A stretch of DNA of 7,592 bases from Planctomycetota bacterium (GTDB lineage Bacteria; Planctomycetota; PUPC01; DSUN01), in the NCBI GenBank assembly GCA_016872875.1, contig VGYW01000404.1:1-7592 (forward strand), given 5' to 3'. The notes beneath the pieces were generated by a model, which saw only the letters and a list, made by a program, of their open reading frames with translations, searched no databases and was not told the DNA's origin. This document shows, in pieces, positions 1-6,169 of this stretch. Position 1 is the first letter of the stretch. Every line of letters starts with the position of its first letter. The translations under genes were made by a program, and so were the position numbers.

Positions 1-131
1 CTTGCAGGATGGGCGCTGCCGACGGACTACCCCCGCCCAGATTCCCCCTTTCCGCACCTGATAGCGGAGCAATCGGCTGCAAAAACCCGTGCCAAAGCCC
101 CGAAGGGGGCGGCGGTAAACAGCGTCGGAAG

Positions 132-151
132 ATCGACAATTTGTTGTCGAT
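132..151. repeat. AT-rich 8-bp perfect inverted repeat, possible operator
   Basis: ATCGACAA (132-139) and TTGTCGAT (144-151) are perfect reverse complements separated by TTTG. The element is conspicuously AT-rich against the surrounding GC-rich DNA. The 20-bp dyad would suit a dimeric repressor site of a gene to the left, or a small RNA hairpin. It lies more than 200 bases upstream of the promoter at 366-394, so a role for the gene at 448 is less likely. No regulator is assigned. Confidence 0.4.
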
Positions 152-201
152 GTTGAGTCCTTAAGCGCCTATCTCAGAACCCACGCGGGCTGCGACGCCG
201 C

Positions 202-221
202 GCCGCTCGCCAGCGAGCGGC
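202..221. repeat. Perfect 8-bp GC hairpin
   Basis: GCCGCTCG (202-209) pairs perfectly with CGAGCGGC (214-221) around the tetraloop CCAG. No T tract follows on either strand, so it is not a canonical intrinsic terminator. It may still stabilise or end a transcript coming from outside the window. Confidence 0.4.
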
Positions 222-272
222 ACCGTCTGGCCGCAGGCAAGGAGTGAGGAGGAGGCGATGCAACGGAGAGCA

Positions 273-291
273 TCCTTCGCTTCGCTCAGGA
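273..291. repeat. Small palindromic repeat, TCCTGAGCGAAG type
   Basis: The reverse complement of 273-291 reads TCCTGAGCGAAGCGAAGGA, an imperfect palindrome whose ends (TCCT, AGGA) pair around a GCGAAG core. From memory, closely similar sequences recur as dispersed extragenic palindromes in several GC-rich bacterial groups. A second relative, GAGCGAAGTCGAGGG, occurs inside the oxidoreductase gene at 4961-4980. It lies between the leftward hairpins and the promoter at 366-394, where a dispersed repeat would be tolerated. Confidence 0.55.
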
Positions 292-365
292 CGGGCTACA
301 GTCCGCCAGGCCCTACGGGCGTTCGGGCCGCCCCCGCTGGCCGTAGGAGATTTCACGCACCCGGC

Positions 366-394
366 TTGACTCTGGGGCGGGCGCGGGGTATCAT
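366..394 (+). promoter_or_regulatory. Sigma70-type promoter of the FHA-GAF-HD gene
   Basis: TTGACT at 366-371 (5 of 6 to consensus) is followed after exactly 17 bases by TATCAT at 389-394 (5 of 6). Transcription would begin near 401, leaving a leader of about 47 bases before the ATG at 448. The -10 box is preceded by GG, as in the promoter at 1950-1977. Confidence 0.7.
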
Positions 395-447
395 TGAGGC
401 CGTTGGACGTGGGAGTGGGTGTAGGGTCGCTAGGCGAGGATAGAGCC

Positions 448-1902
448 ATGCCGCAGTTGCGGATCAAGAATGGGCCGGCGCAGGGGAAGGTGTACCCGCT
501 CTCCGCCGAGCTGGTGCACCTGGGACGCGAGGGCGAGGTACAGGTTCTAGACACAGCGGCATCGCGCACCCACGCCGAGGTGTTCGCCGTGGGGGACATG
601 TTCTTCGTGAGGGACCTGGGGAGCCGTAACGGCACGTACCTGAACGACGAGCGGCTCAAGGAAAAGGAGGAGGCCCTGCTGCGGGTGGGCGACCTGGTGC
701 GCATCGGCTCCACCCTGATCGTGTTCGAGGAGCCGGCCCCCAAGCGGGCCACGGCCGAGGTGCCGCAGTTCAGCAGCGGTGAGGAGGACATCGGGGCCAC
801 GGTCGAGCTGTCGCTGGACGCGCAGACCCAGGTCTCCGAGGGGGAGGAGCCCGCCGAGGCAAGCGTCCACTACGCCGTGCTGTACGACGTGGCGAAGGCG
901 ATGAGCGCGGCGTTCGACCTCAAGAGCATGATGCAGAAGGTGTGCGACATTGCGCTGGCGGCGGTGCGTGCCGACGCGGCCTACGTCTTCACCCGTGAGT
1001 CGGGCAAGCTGGTGCCGGTGGCCCACGCGCGGCGGGTCGAGCGCGGCGAGCTGACGATCTCCTCGACCATCGTCCGCCGCGCGCTCCAGCACCGCCGCGC
1101 CCTGCTGGTGAGCGACGCGTTGAGCGACTCGCGCTTCTCGGCCGCGTCGAGCGTCGTGGCCCGCGGCATCCGGGCCGTCATCTGCGCGCCCCTCCTGGCC
1201 CACAAGCACCTCGAGGGGGTGCTCTACCTGCACAGCGGCTCGCTCGACCGCCTGTTCACCGACGAGCATCTGCGCCTCGCCACCGCCATTGCCCTCCAGG
1301 CCGCCGTGGCGTGCGAGGCCATCCGCGCCCGCGAGGAGAGCCGCCTGACCCTCGTGTCCGTGTTCCGCACCCTCATCTCGGCCCACGAGCGGGCCTCGCC
1401 GCACGCGAACGCCGGCCACGGCGAGCGGGTGCAGGCCTGCGCCCGGGCGATCTGCGAGGCGATGAACCTGCCGCCCGCCGACGCTCATCCCGTCGAGCTG
1501 GCCGCCCTGCTCCACGAGATCGGCTTCTTCGGCGCGCCCGAGGGCGCCCTGAGCCGTGAGGAGAACCGCTACGAGCACGCGACCCTGGGCGCCGGCATGC
1601 TGCGCAAGATAGACGGCCTCGAGGAGCTAGCGCCCGCCGTCGAGGGCCACCTCGAGCGGCTCGACGGCAGCGGCGGCCCGCAGCACCTCATCGGCCACCA
1701 GATCCCCCGCGCCGCGCGCATCGTCGCCGTCGCCAACGAGTTCGACCAGCGCCTGAGCGCCCTGGGCAAAGCCCCCCACGACGCCAGCGCGATCAAGCGG
1801 GTCCTCGAGGGCCTCAACAGCGAGGTCCCCGCGAAGTTCGACCCCGAGGTCTTCAGCGCCCTCGTCGTCGCCCTCCGCGGCGGCAAGCTCGCCCAGGTCT
1901 AA
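448..1902 (+). CDS. FHA-GAF-degenerate HD-GYP signalling protein
   Basis: 484-residue cytoplasmic protein with no signal peptide or membrane segment. Residues 1-97 form an FHA domain with the phosphothreonine-binding set intact: G26-R27, S39-R40, H42 and N61-G62 (DLGSRNGTYLN). An acidic linker (about 98-138) leads to a GAF domain at about 142-292. Residues 300-478 resemble HD-GYP output domains (H324, H377, DGSG at 405-408, then a VAVA helix). However, the HD pair is H356-E357, the HH pair is H401-L402, GYP is G-G-P (409-411), and the VAD aspartate is N430. Cyclic-di-GMP phosphodiesterase activity is therefore doubtful, and the domain may be a binding or scaffold module. The ATG at 448 is chosen over an in-frame start at 394 because 394 lies inside the -10 box, and GCGAGGA at 434-440 gives a ribosome site 7 bases upstream of 448. 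FHA implies coupling to Ser/Thr kinase signalling; the partner is not visible here. Confidence 0.9.
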   Translation: MPQLRIKNGPAQGKVYPLSAELVHLGREGEVQVLDTAASRTHAEVFAVGDMFFVRDLGSRNGTYLNDERLKEKEEALLRVGDLVRIGSTLIVFEEPAPKRATAEVPQFSSGEEDIGATVELSLDAQTQVSEGEEPAEASVHYAVLYDVAKAMSAAFDLKSMMQKVCDIALAAVRADAAYVFTRESGKLVPVAHARRVERGELTISSTIVRRALQHRRALLVSDALSDSRFSAASSVVARGIRAVICAPLLAHKHLEGVLYLHSGSLDRLFTDEHLRLATAIALQAAVACEAIRAREESRLTLVSVFRTLISAHERASPHANAGHGERVQACARAICEAMNLPPADAHPVELAALLHEIGFFGAPEGALSREENRYEHATLGAGMLRKIDGLEELAPAVEGHLERLDGSGGPQHLIGHQIPRAARIVAVANEFDQRLSALGKAPHDASAIKRVLEGLNSEVPAKFDPEVFSALVVALRGGKLAQV

Positions 1903-1949
1903 CCCGCACCCCCGGCCGGGATGTGGGCCGCCCTCAATGCCCGCCCCCC

Positions 1950-1977
1950 TTGACAAGGCCCGGCGCTATGGTATAGT
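1950..1977 (+). promoter_or_regulatory. Near-consensus sigma70 promoter of the histidine kinase gene
   Basis: TTGACA (1950-1955, perfect) and TATAGT (1972-1977, 5 of 6) are separated by 16 bases. Transcription would start near 1984, giving a leader of about 70 bases. This leader contains a GTCCCCC/GGGGGGC hairpin (2013-2019 with 2026-2032). The promoter sits 48 bases after the previous stop codon, so the kinase can be transcribed independently of the FHA gene. It also rules out the in-frame ATG at 1937 as the start for this transcript. Confidence 0.75.
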
Positions 1978-2056
1978 TCCTGTAGCAGCCCTATCTGACG
2001 CCCTGCGCCCCAGTCCCCCGGTTGAGGGGGGCCGCGCCGCCCGGGTCCCCGCACAC

Positions 2057-4153
2057 ATGAGCAGTCCACACCCCCAACGAAGAGACGCGACGCCGCGCGA
2101 CGCGCAGCTCCCGGCGCCTCAGGCCCCCGGCAATTCCGGCGCGCCGCGCGTGGGCCTCGTTGGCCTCGGCGGCGACGAGGCTGCCCTCGCCCGCGCCGCC
2201 CTCGCACAGGAGGGCTGCACGGCCGAGTCCTGCGCCGACGCCGAGGGCCTCCTCGCCCGCCTGCGCGCGGGGGCCTTCGACCTGGCGCTCGCCGACCTGG
2301 ACGCCCTCGCCATCGGCCCGGCCGAGTTCATCCGCCGCGTGAAACGCGCCGCCCCGCAGACCCCCGTGCTCGTCCTCTCCCGCGATGGGGCGGCCGCGGC
2401 ACCCGTCGAGGCCCTGCGCGCGGGGGCCTATGACTACCTCCAGAAGCCCGTCCGCCCCGACGAGTTGCGCGCCCGCCTCCGCCACGCCCTGGCCAGCCGA
2501 CGCCTCGGACTCTCCGTCCGACAGCGCTCGCTCCAGCTCGCCTTCGTCAGCCAGCTCTCCCGCGCCTTCGGCGCCAGCCTCCACCTCCGCGAGGTCCTCC
2601 GCACCGCCGTCGGCGACCTGCGGGCACTCGCCGACTTCGACCTCGCCCTCGCCCTCACCCACAACACCACCGACGAGGCAGCCCTCGTCCACCCCCTCAC
2701 GCCCGAGGCCGAGGCCCTCTGGCCCCCCGACACCGAACTGCCCCTCGACGCCTGCGTCCTCGGCCAGCACTTCGACGGCACCCGCCCCCGCCTCGTGGCC
2801 GGTTGCGAGCCCCTCCCCGCCGATCTCGCCCGGCTCCGCGACGCCGGCTTCACCTCCCTCCTCCTCCTTCCGCTCGCCCAGCGGGGGCAACTCATCGCCG
2901 TCATCGTCCTCGCCAGCCGCTCCCCCGGCCGCTTCGACGGCTGCGACCTCGGCCTCCTACAGCACGTCGGCGAGCACCTCGCCAGCGCCGTCGTCAACTC
3001 CCGCCTCTACGAGCACCTCAAGACCCTCTCCGCCCAACTCGAGGACACCGTCCGCGAGCGCACCCGCGAAGCCCTCGAGGTCAAGCGCCACCTCGAAAGC
3101 CTCCTCGAGGCCGCCGGCGACGCCATCATCACCGTGGACCTCAGCCGCCGCATCACCTCCTGGAACCAGGGCGCACGCCAGATCCTCGGCCACAGCCGCG
3201 ACGAGGTGGCCGGCACCCTCATCACCCTCCTCGCCAGCGGCGAGGGCGCCGCCACCCAGCTCGCCACCATCCTCGACGCCGCCCTCGACGGCAAGGTCGC
3301 CAGCAACGTCGAGACCCAATGGCTCCGCCGCGACCGCAAAGAGGTCAGCCTCTCCCTCACCGTCTCCCCCATCCCAGGCACCGCTCAGCCCCTCGCCGGC
3401 GTCCTCGTCATCGCCCGCGACATCACCGAACGCAAGCGCCTCCAGGACGAGCTCTTCCACTCCGAAAAGCTCGCCTCCATCGGCCAGCTCGCCGCCGGCG
3501 TCGCCCACCAGATCAACAACCCCCTCGGCGCCATCTCCGGCCGCGCCCAGATGCTCCTCCGCCTCAGCGGGCCGCCCCACCAGGACTTCCTCCGCGACCA
3601 GCTCGCCAAAATCCAGGCCGACTGCGCCCGCATCGCCGAAACCATCAACGAACTCCTCGGCTTCGCCCGCAAGACCGAAACCGCCAAGCGCCACACCGAC
3701 CTCAACGCCGTGCTCGACGAGACTCTCGAAATGATCCGCCACGGCCTCACCCGGCCCAACATCCGCATCGAGCGCCGCTACGGCGAACGCCTCCCCCCCC
3801 TCCTCGCCTCCGCCAACCACCTGCGCCAGCTCTTCGCCAACCTCATGACCAACGCCCTCGACGCCATGCCGGTCGGCGGCACCCTCACCCTCGCCACCCG
3901 CTGCCTCCCCCCCACCCCCGAACGGCCCGAGAAACTCCTCGAAGTTGCCGTCACCGACACCGGCGTCGGCATCCCCCCCGACGACCTGGCCCGCATCTTC
4001 GAACCCTTCTACACCACCAAGCCCCCCGGCCAGGGCACCGGCCTCGGCCTCGCCGTCGCCCGCCGCATCGTGGATTTCCACAACGCCCGCATAGACGTCG
4101 CCAGCACCCCCGGCGCCGGCACCACCTTCACCGTCCAGTTCCCCCTCCCTTGA
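2057..4153 (+). CDS. Receiver-GAF-PAS histidine kinase (NtrB-like core)
   Basis: 698-residue soluble sensor kinase. Residues 31-150 are a receiver domain with likely phosphoacceptor D80 (FDLALAD), S108 and K130-P131, but the usual acidic pair after the first strand is replaced by glycines (LVGLGGDE). GAF spans about 155-315, a coiled linker 318-345, and PAS about 346-457, ending in DITERKRLQDEL. The HisKA H-box has H484 in AAGVAHQINNPL. The ATPase domain shows the N-box (N594-N599), G1 box DTGVGIP (634-640), F-box IFEPFYTTK and G2 box GQGTGLGL (658-665), all intact. It should autophosphorylate H484 and pass phosphate to a receiver, perhaps a separate one, as no output regulator is in the window. 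The start at 2057 is the only plausible ATG after the promoter, but no Shine-Dalgarno precedes it. Codons end in C to an extreme degree, which creates long spurious frames on both strands. Confidence 0.92.
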   Translation: MSSPHPQRRDATPRDAQLPAPQAPGNSGAPRVGLVGLGGDEAALARAALAQEGCTAESCADAEGLLARLRAGAFDLALADLDALAIGPAEFIRRVKRAAPQTPVLVLSRDGAAAAPVEALRAGAYDYLQKPVRPDELRARLRHALASRRLGLSVRQRSLQLAFVSQLSRAFGASLHLREVLRTAVGDLRALADFDLALALTHNTTDEAALVHPLTPEAEALWPPDTELPLDACVLGQHFDGTRPRLVAGCEPLPADLARLRDAGFTSLLLLPLAQRGQLIAVIVLASRSPGRFDGCDLGLLQHVGEHLASAVVNSRLYEHLKTLSAQLEDTVRERTREALEVKRHLESLLEAAGDAIITVDLSRRITSWNQGARQILGHSRDEVAGTLITLLASGEGAATQLATILDAALDGKVASNVETQWLRRDRKEVSLSLTVSPIPGTAQPLAGVLVIARDITERKRLQDELFHSEKLASIGQLAAGVAHQINNPLGAISGRAQMLLRLSGPPHQDFLRDQLAKIQADCARIAETINELLGFARKTETAKRHTDLNAVLDETLEMIRHGLTRPNIRIERRYGERLPPLLASANHLRQLFANLMTNALDAMPVGGTLTLATRCLPPTPERPEKLLEVAVTDTGVGIPPDDLARIFEPFYTTKPPGQGTGLGLAVARRIVDFHNARIDVASTPGAGTTFTVQFPLP

Positions 4154-4155
4154 GG

Positions 4156-4284
4156 GGCAGAACGTCCTCTCGTGCTCATCGTCGTCCTTGTCGTCGTCGA
4201 GGGGGACATTCTGCTTTCCCGCGAAGCGGCCTTCGGCGCCCCCTTGGGGGCGGAAAGCAGAATGTCCCCATCGGGCGTTCTGCC
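4156..4284. repeat. Nested inverted-repeat element (REP/BIME-like)
   Basis: An 18-bp perfect inverted repeat (4202-4219 with 4252-4269; arm GGGGACATTCTGCTTTCC) encloses two smaller hairpins: CGAAG/CTTCG (4222-4226 with 4231-4235) and GCCCCC-TT-GGGGGC. Outside it, a second pair, GGCAGAACGTCC (4156-4167) and GGGCGTTCTGCC (4273-4284), matches at 11 of 12 positions with one G-T pair at the remaining one. All four arms share the core GCAGAAYGTCC: + at 4157-4167, - at 4204-4214, + at 4257-4267, and - at 4273-4283 with one mismatch. The alternating orientation resembles bacterial interspersed mosaic elements. It lies exactly between two convergent genes, where it could also block read-through. No transposase is nearby. 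Confidence 0.75.
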
Positions 4285-4301
4285 TGAGGACGCCGCGGCG
4301 G

Positions 4302-4325
4302 GCGCCCATTGCCGGAAATGGGCGC
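4302..4325 (-). terminator. Hairpin after gfo copy 1, possible terminator
   Basis: GCGCCCATT (4302-4310) pairs perfectly with AATGGGCGC (4317-4325) around a 6-base loop. It lies 30 bases beyond the stop codon of the leftward oxidoreductase gene. No T tract follows on the - strand, so it is only a candidate terminator or a 3' end protecting hairpin. Together with the adjacent repeat element it fills most of the convergent gap. Confidence 0.4.
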
Positions 4326-4355
4326 GGCGTGTCGGACGCCCGAGTCGGGGGAGTG

Positions 4356-5768
4356 TCACAGTGCCCAGCCGGGGCGATAGGGGCGGCGGAGGAGGGCGTC
4401 GGCCTCGGGGTGGTTGGTGATCTTGCCCTCCAAGGGGTCATACTCCAGCTCAGCGTCGAACTGGGTGGCCACGTTGGCGAGGAGGAGCATTTCCATGTAG
4501 GGGCCGGCGCTGCTGAAGCTCGACCAGGCAGTCCACTTGCCGTCCCTGGCAACGTGCAGCCAGTCGGGCTCGGGCATGCCGTGGGACTGTGTGAGCCGCT
4601 TCGGGCCGCTGATGTCAATGCCCTCGAACTGCTTGGCGGGCAAGAGGTCTATGGTGTAGTTGTGGCCGGTGGAGTGGAGGCGGCCCTTGGAGCCGAGGAG
4701 CATGGCCCCCGCGAAGTCGGACCACCTCTTGCCCTTTTCTTTCTCCTTGGGGGGCGGCCAGTCGCTCTCCGGGCCAATCAGCTCGGCCAGCTTCTCCTTC
4801 CAGCCAGGGGAGCCGCCATTGATCCAGTGGTGGGTGTAGGGCGGCAGCTTCCCCCGCGCGGGGATGGAGAAGTGGACCTTCTCCCACTTTGGGAAGGAGA
4901 TGCGGTTGATGCCGGACATTTCGGCCCGCACCTTGATGCGCGGCTTGGTGGCGGGGCCTGGCCCGAGCGAAGTCGAGGGCTCGGCGTGCCAGAGGGAGAG
5001 GACTTTGAGCGAGAGGAAGGTCAGATAGTTGGTGTGGGAGCCCCACATGCCGATCTGGCCCGTGCCGAACTCGCGCCAGTGGGGCCACGCGAGCCACTTG
5101 GCGTTGAAGGGCCGCTCCTTGGCAGGCCCAAGCCACAGGTCCCACTTGAGGTAGGGCGGGACGGGTTGCTCGTCCTTCGGCACCTCCTTGTAGTCAACGC
5201 CGCCGCCGGAGTTCCAGACGTAGACCTCCCTGATGTCGCCGAGGACGCTGTCCTCGACGAGCTCGACGCCGCGGCGGAACTGTCCGCCCGATGAGCCCTG
5301 GTTGCCCATCTGGGTGGCGACCCTGTGCTTCTGGGCGAGTTCGCGGAGCCTGCGGGCCTCGTGGACACAGCCGCAGAGGGGCTTTTCGACGAAAGCGTGC
5401 TTCCCCGCCATCATCGCGGCGGCCGCGGCGGTCGCGTGCGTGTGGTCGGGGGTCGAGACCATGACGCCCTCGATCTCCTTCCGCTTGTCGAGCATCACGC
5501 GGAAGTCCTCGAACTTCGGCGTGTCGGGGTGCTCTTTGTAGGTGGCCTGTGCCCTGCTCTCATTCACGTCGCAGAAGGCCACCACGTTAGCCTGCTTGGG
5601 GATGACGTCGGCGTACCACTGGCCCCTTCCGCCCACGCCAATGAGGGCGATGTTGAGCTTGGTGTTGGCCGCATAGGTGCGTGCCGCCTGGCCGCTAGTG
5701 AGGACGAACACGCCCGTGCCGAGAGCGGCCTGGCGGACGAATTGGCGACGCGACATCGGGCCTTGCAC
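4356..5768 (-). CDS. Tat-exported Gfo/Idh/MocA family oxidoreductase, copy 1
   Basis: 470-residue NAD(P)-dependent dehydrogenase-like protein. A twin-arginine signal, SRRQFVRQAALG (6-17) with a hydrophobic stretch and a likely cleavage near residue 33 (RTYAAN), points to folded export. The Rossmann part begins at 38 (LNIALIGVGGRG) and includes CDVNE (66-70), STPDHTHA (105-112) and the family's catalytic-lysine motif EKPL (128-131), followed by QMGNQGSS. The C-terminal half carries MWGSH (241-245), where many relatives have an Asp four residues before the His. GTG at 5768 is preferred over ATG at 5756 because AGGAGG at 5782-5777 is spaced 8 bases from GTG but 20 from ATG. It is a paralogue of the gene at 6509-7592, sharing for example LEYDPLEGKI near the end. 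Residues 263-272 hold an 8-residue insertion relative to that copy, encoded by a palindromic repeat. The substrate is unknown; sugar or sugar-derivative oxidation or a GH109-like glycosidase reaction are the family options. Confidence 0.93.
   Translation of the reverse strand: MQGPMSRRQFVRQAALGTGVFVLTSGQAARTYAANTKLNIALIGVGGRGQWYADVIPKQANVVAFCDVNESRAQATYKEHPDTPKFEDFRVMLDKRKEIEGVMVSTPDHTHATAAAAAMMAGKHAFVEKPLCGCVHEARRLRELAQKHRVATQMGNQGSSGGQFRRGVELVEDSVLGDIREVYVWNSGGGVDYKEVPKDEQPVPPYLKWDLWLGPAKERPFNAKWLAWPHWREFGTGQIGMWGSHTNYLTFLSLKVLSLWHAEPSTSLGPGPATKPRIKVRAEMSGINRISFPKWEKVHFSIPARGKLPPYTHHWINGGSPGWKEKLAELIGPESDWPPPKEKEKGKRWSDFAGAMLLGSKGRLHSTGHNYTIDLLPAKQFEGIDISGPKRLTQSHGMPEPDWLHVARDGKWTAWSSFSSAGPYMEMLLLANVATQFDAELEYDPLEGKITNHPEADALLRRPYRPGWAL
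4961..4980. repeat. Palindromic repeat inside the oxidoreductase gene
   Basis: The sequence GCCCGAGCGAAGTCGAGGGC has ends GCCC/GGGC and an inner GA/TC pairing around the GCGAAG core, and is related to the repeat at 273-291. On the - strand it is read in frame as part of EPSTSLGPGP (residues 263-272). The paralogue has WHAAPETKPR where this protein has WHAEPSTSLGPGPATKPR, so the difference is 8 residues, or 24 bases. The simplest reading is that a mobile palindrome inserted in frame into a surface loop. Confidence 0.6.
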
Positions 5769-5776
5769 TCTTCTCT

Positions 5777-5782
5777 CCTCCT
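5777..5782 (-). promoter_or_regulatory. Strong Shine-Dalgarno that fixes the GTG start of gfo copy 1
   Basis: The - strand reads AGGAGG at 5782-5777, within a longer purine tract. It is 8 bases from GTG at 5768-5766 and 20 bases from the next in-frame ATG at 5756, which decides the start. No convincing promoter was seen in the 98 bases between the toxin stop and this gene, so it may be transcribed with the toxin-antitoxin operon. Confidence 0.7.
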
Positions 5783-5866
5783 CTCGCGCGCGCTGAAGCG
5801 CTCACTCAGTGCCCCCCACCCATCGCGGAACCAGGTCGGTAGGGGCGGCGGATGCGTATCCTTCAG

Positions 5867-6169
5867 CTATGACGGAAGGCGGCTACGCCATTTGTCCGGG
5901 TCGCGGGATGTATGGAAGACGGCGTAGACTGTCGTGGCGGTTTCCGTGTGCTCGTAGAAGACAGCGTAGGGGAAGCGCCGGACGAGAGCGCGGCGGTAGC
6001 TCTCCTCGACGATGGCGTGAATCTGCGGGTTGCGGCAGATGCTCTCTATGCAGGCATCCACGCAGCCAAGGAACTCCTCCCCCAGCCCCGCGCGCCGGGC
6101 CTCGTACCAGGAGTACGCCTCCGCGATGTCCGCCCCAACGTCCGGGTGGAGAATCAGCTCAGCGGCCAT
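5867..6169 (-). CDS. RelE/ParE-family toxin of a type II toxin-antitoxin pair
   Basis: 100-residue protein of typical length for the ParE/RelE superfamily. Family features visible are the N-terminal helix pair with AYSWYE (18-23) and GLGEEF (28-33), the NP turn (47-48), the basic strand RRALVRRFPYAVFY (59-72), and the C-terminal AVFHTSRDPDKWRSR (83-97). Members poison either DNA gyrase (ParE type) or translating ribosomes (RelE type); the sequence alone does not decide which. Its ATG lies within the last codons of the antitoxin gene (11-base overlap), so translation is probably coupled. The stop is TAG. It is followed after 98 bases by gfo copy 1 on the same strand. Confidence 0.88.
   Translation of the reverse strand: MAAELILHPDVGADIAEAYSWYEARRAGLGEEFLGCVDACIESICRNPQIHAIVEESYRRALVRRFPYAVFYEHTETATTVYAVFHTSRDPDKWRSRLPS

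Larger units (their letters stand above)
1..447. other. Non-coding upstream region with several small hairpins
   Basis: No convincing gene is seen in these 447 bases; the short reading frames here lack conserved protein features. The stretch holds a series of inverted repeats: a GCCCC-GAAG-GGGGC hairpin at 97-110, nested inside GCTG (76-79) and CAGC (120-123); an AT-rich palindrome at 132-151; a perfect 8-bp hairpin at 202-221; a palindromic repeat at 273-291; and CCTACGG (312-318) facing CCGTAGG (341-347). The promoter of the following gene occupies the right end. The left part may be the 3' or 5' flank of a gene outside the window. In such GC-rich DNA some hairpins will occur by chance. Confidence 0.6.

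Noticed and set aside
97..110. CAAAGCC-like sequence near 93-99 considered as part of a cyclic-di-GMP (GEMM) riboswitch
   Set aside because: The remaining conserved parts of that riboswitch, including the paired tetraloop helices, are not present, and no gene start follows at a suitable distance.
258..443. 61-codon frame preceded by a good purine-rich ribosome site
   Set aside because: It reads through the palindromic repeat and the promoter at 366-394, ends just before the FHA gene, and the peptide is Arg/Gly-rich without recognisable features. The GAGGAGGAGG tract alone is not enough.
1911..1920. CCCGGCCGGG-type palindrome after the FHA gene as a terminator
   Set aside because: The dyad is very short, has no loop and no T tract; no terminator could be supported between the two + strand genes.
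3793..3800. Run of eight C inside the kinase gene as a possible frameshift switch
   Set aside because: The frame is intact through the ATPase motifs, and C runs of this size are expected in so C-rich a gene; no evidence of variation can be seen from one sequence.
2385..4287. Long + strand frames (449 and 494 codons) overlapping the kinase in other phases
   Set aside because: Products are Ser/Pro/Ala or Arg/Pro/His-rich with no domain pattern, as expected from shifted reading of a C-rich gene.
2957..4618. 553-codon open frame on the - strand across the kinase gene
   Set aside because: The translation over the kinase is low-complexity Gly/Ala/Glu/Val and arises because the kinase codons nearly always end in C. 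The + strand product has complete kinase motifs, and the end of this frame overlaps the true oxidoreductase gene.
4188..5927. Long + strand frames opposite gfo copy 1
   Set aside because: They are complementary-strand shadows of a gene with clear family motifs and a matching paralogue; the frames are not shared with the second copy's complement as a conserved protein.
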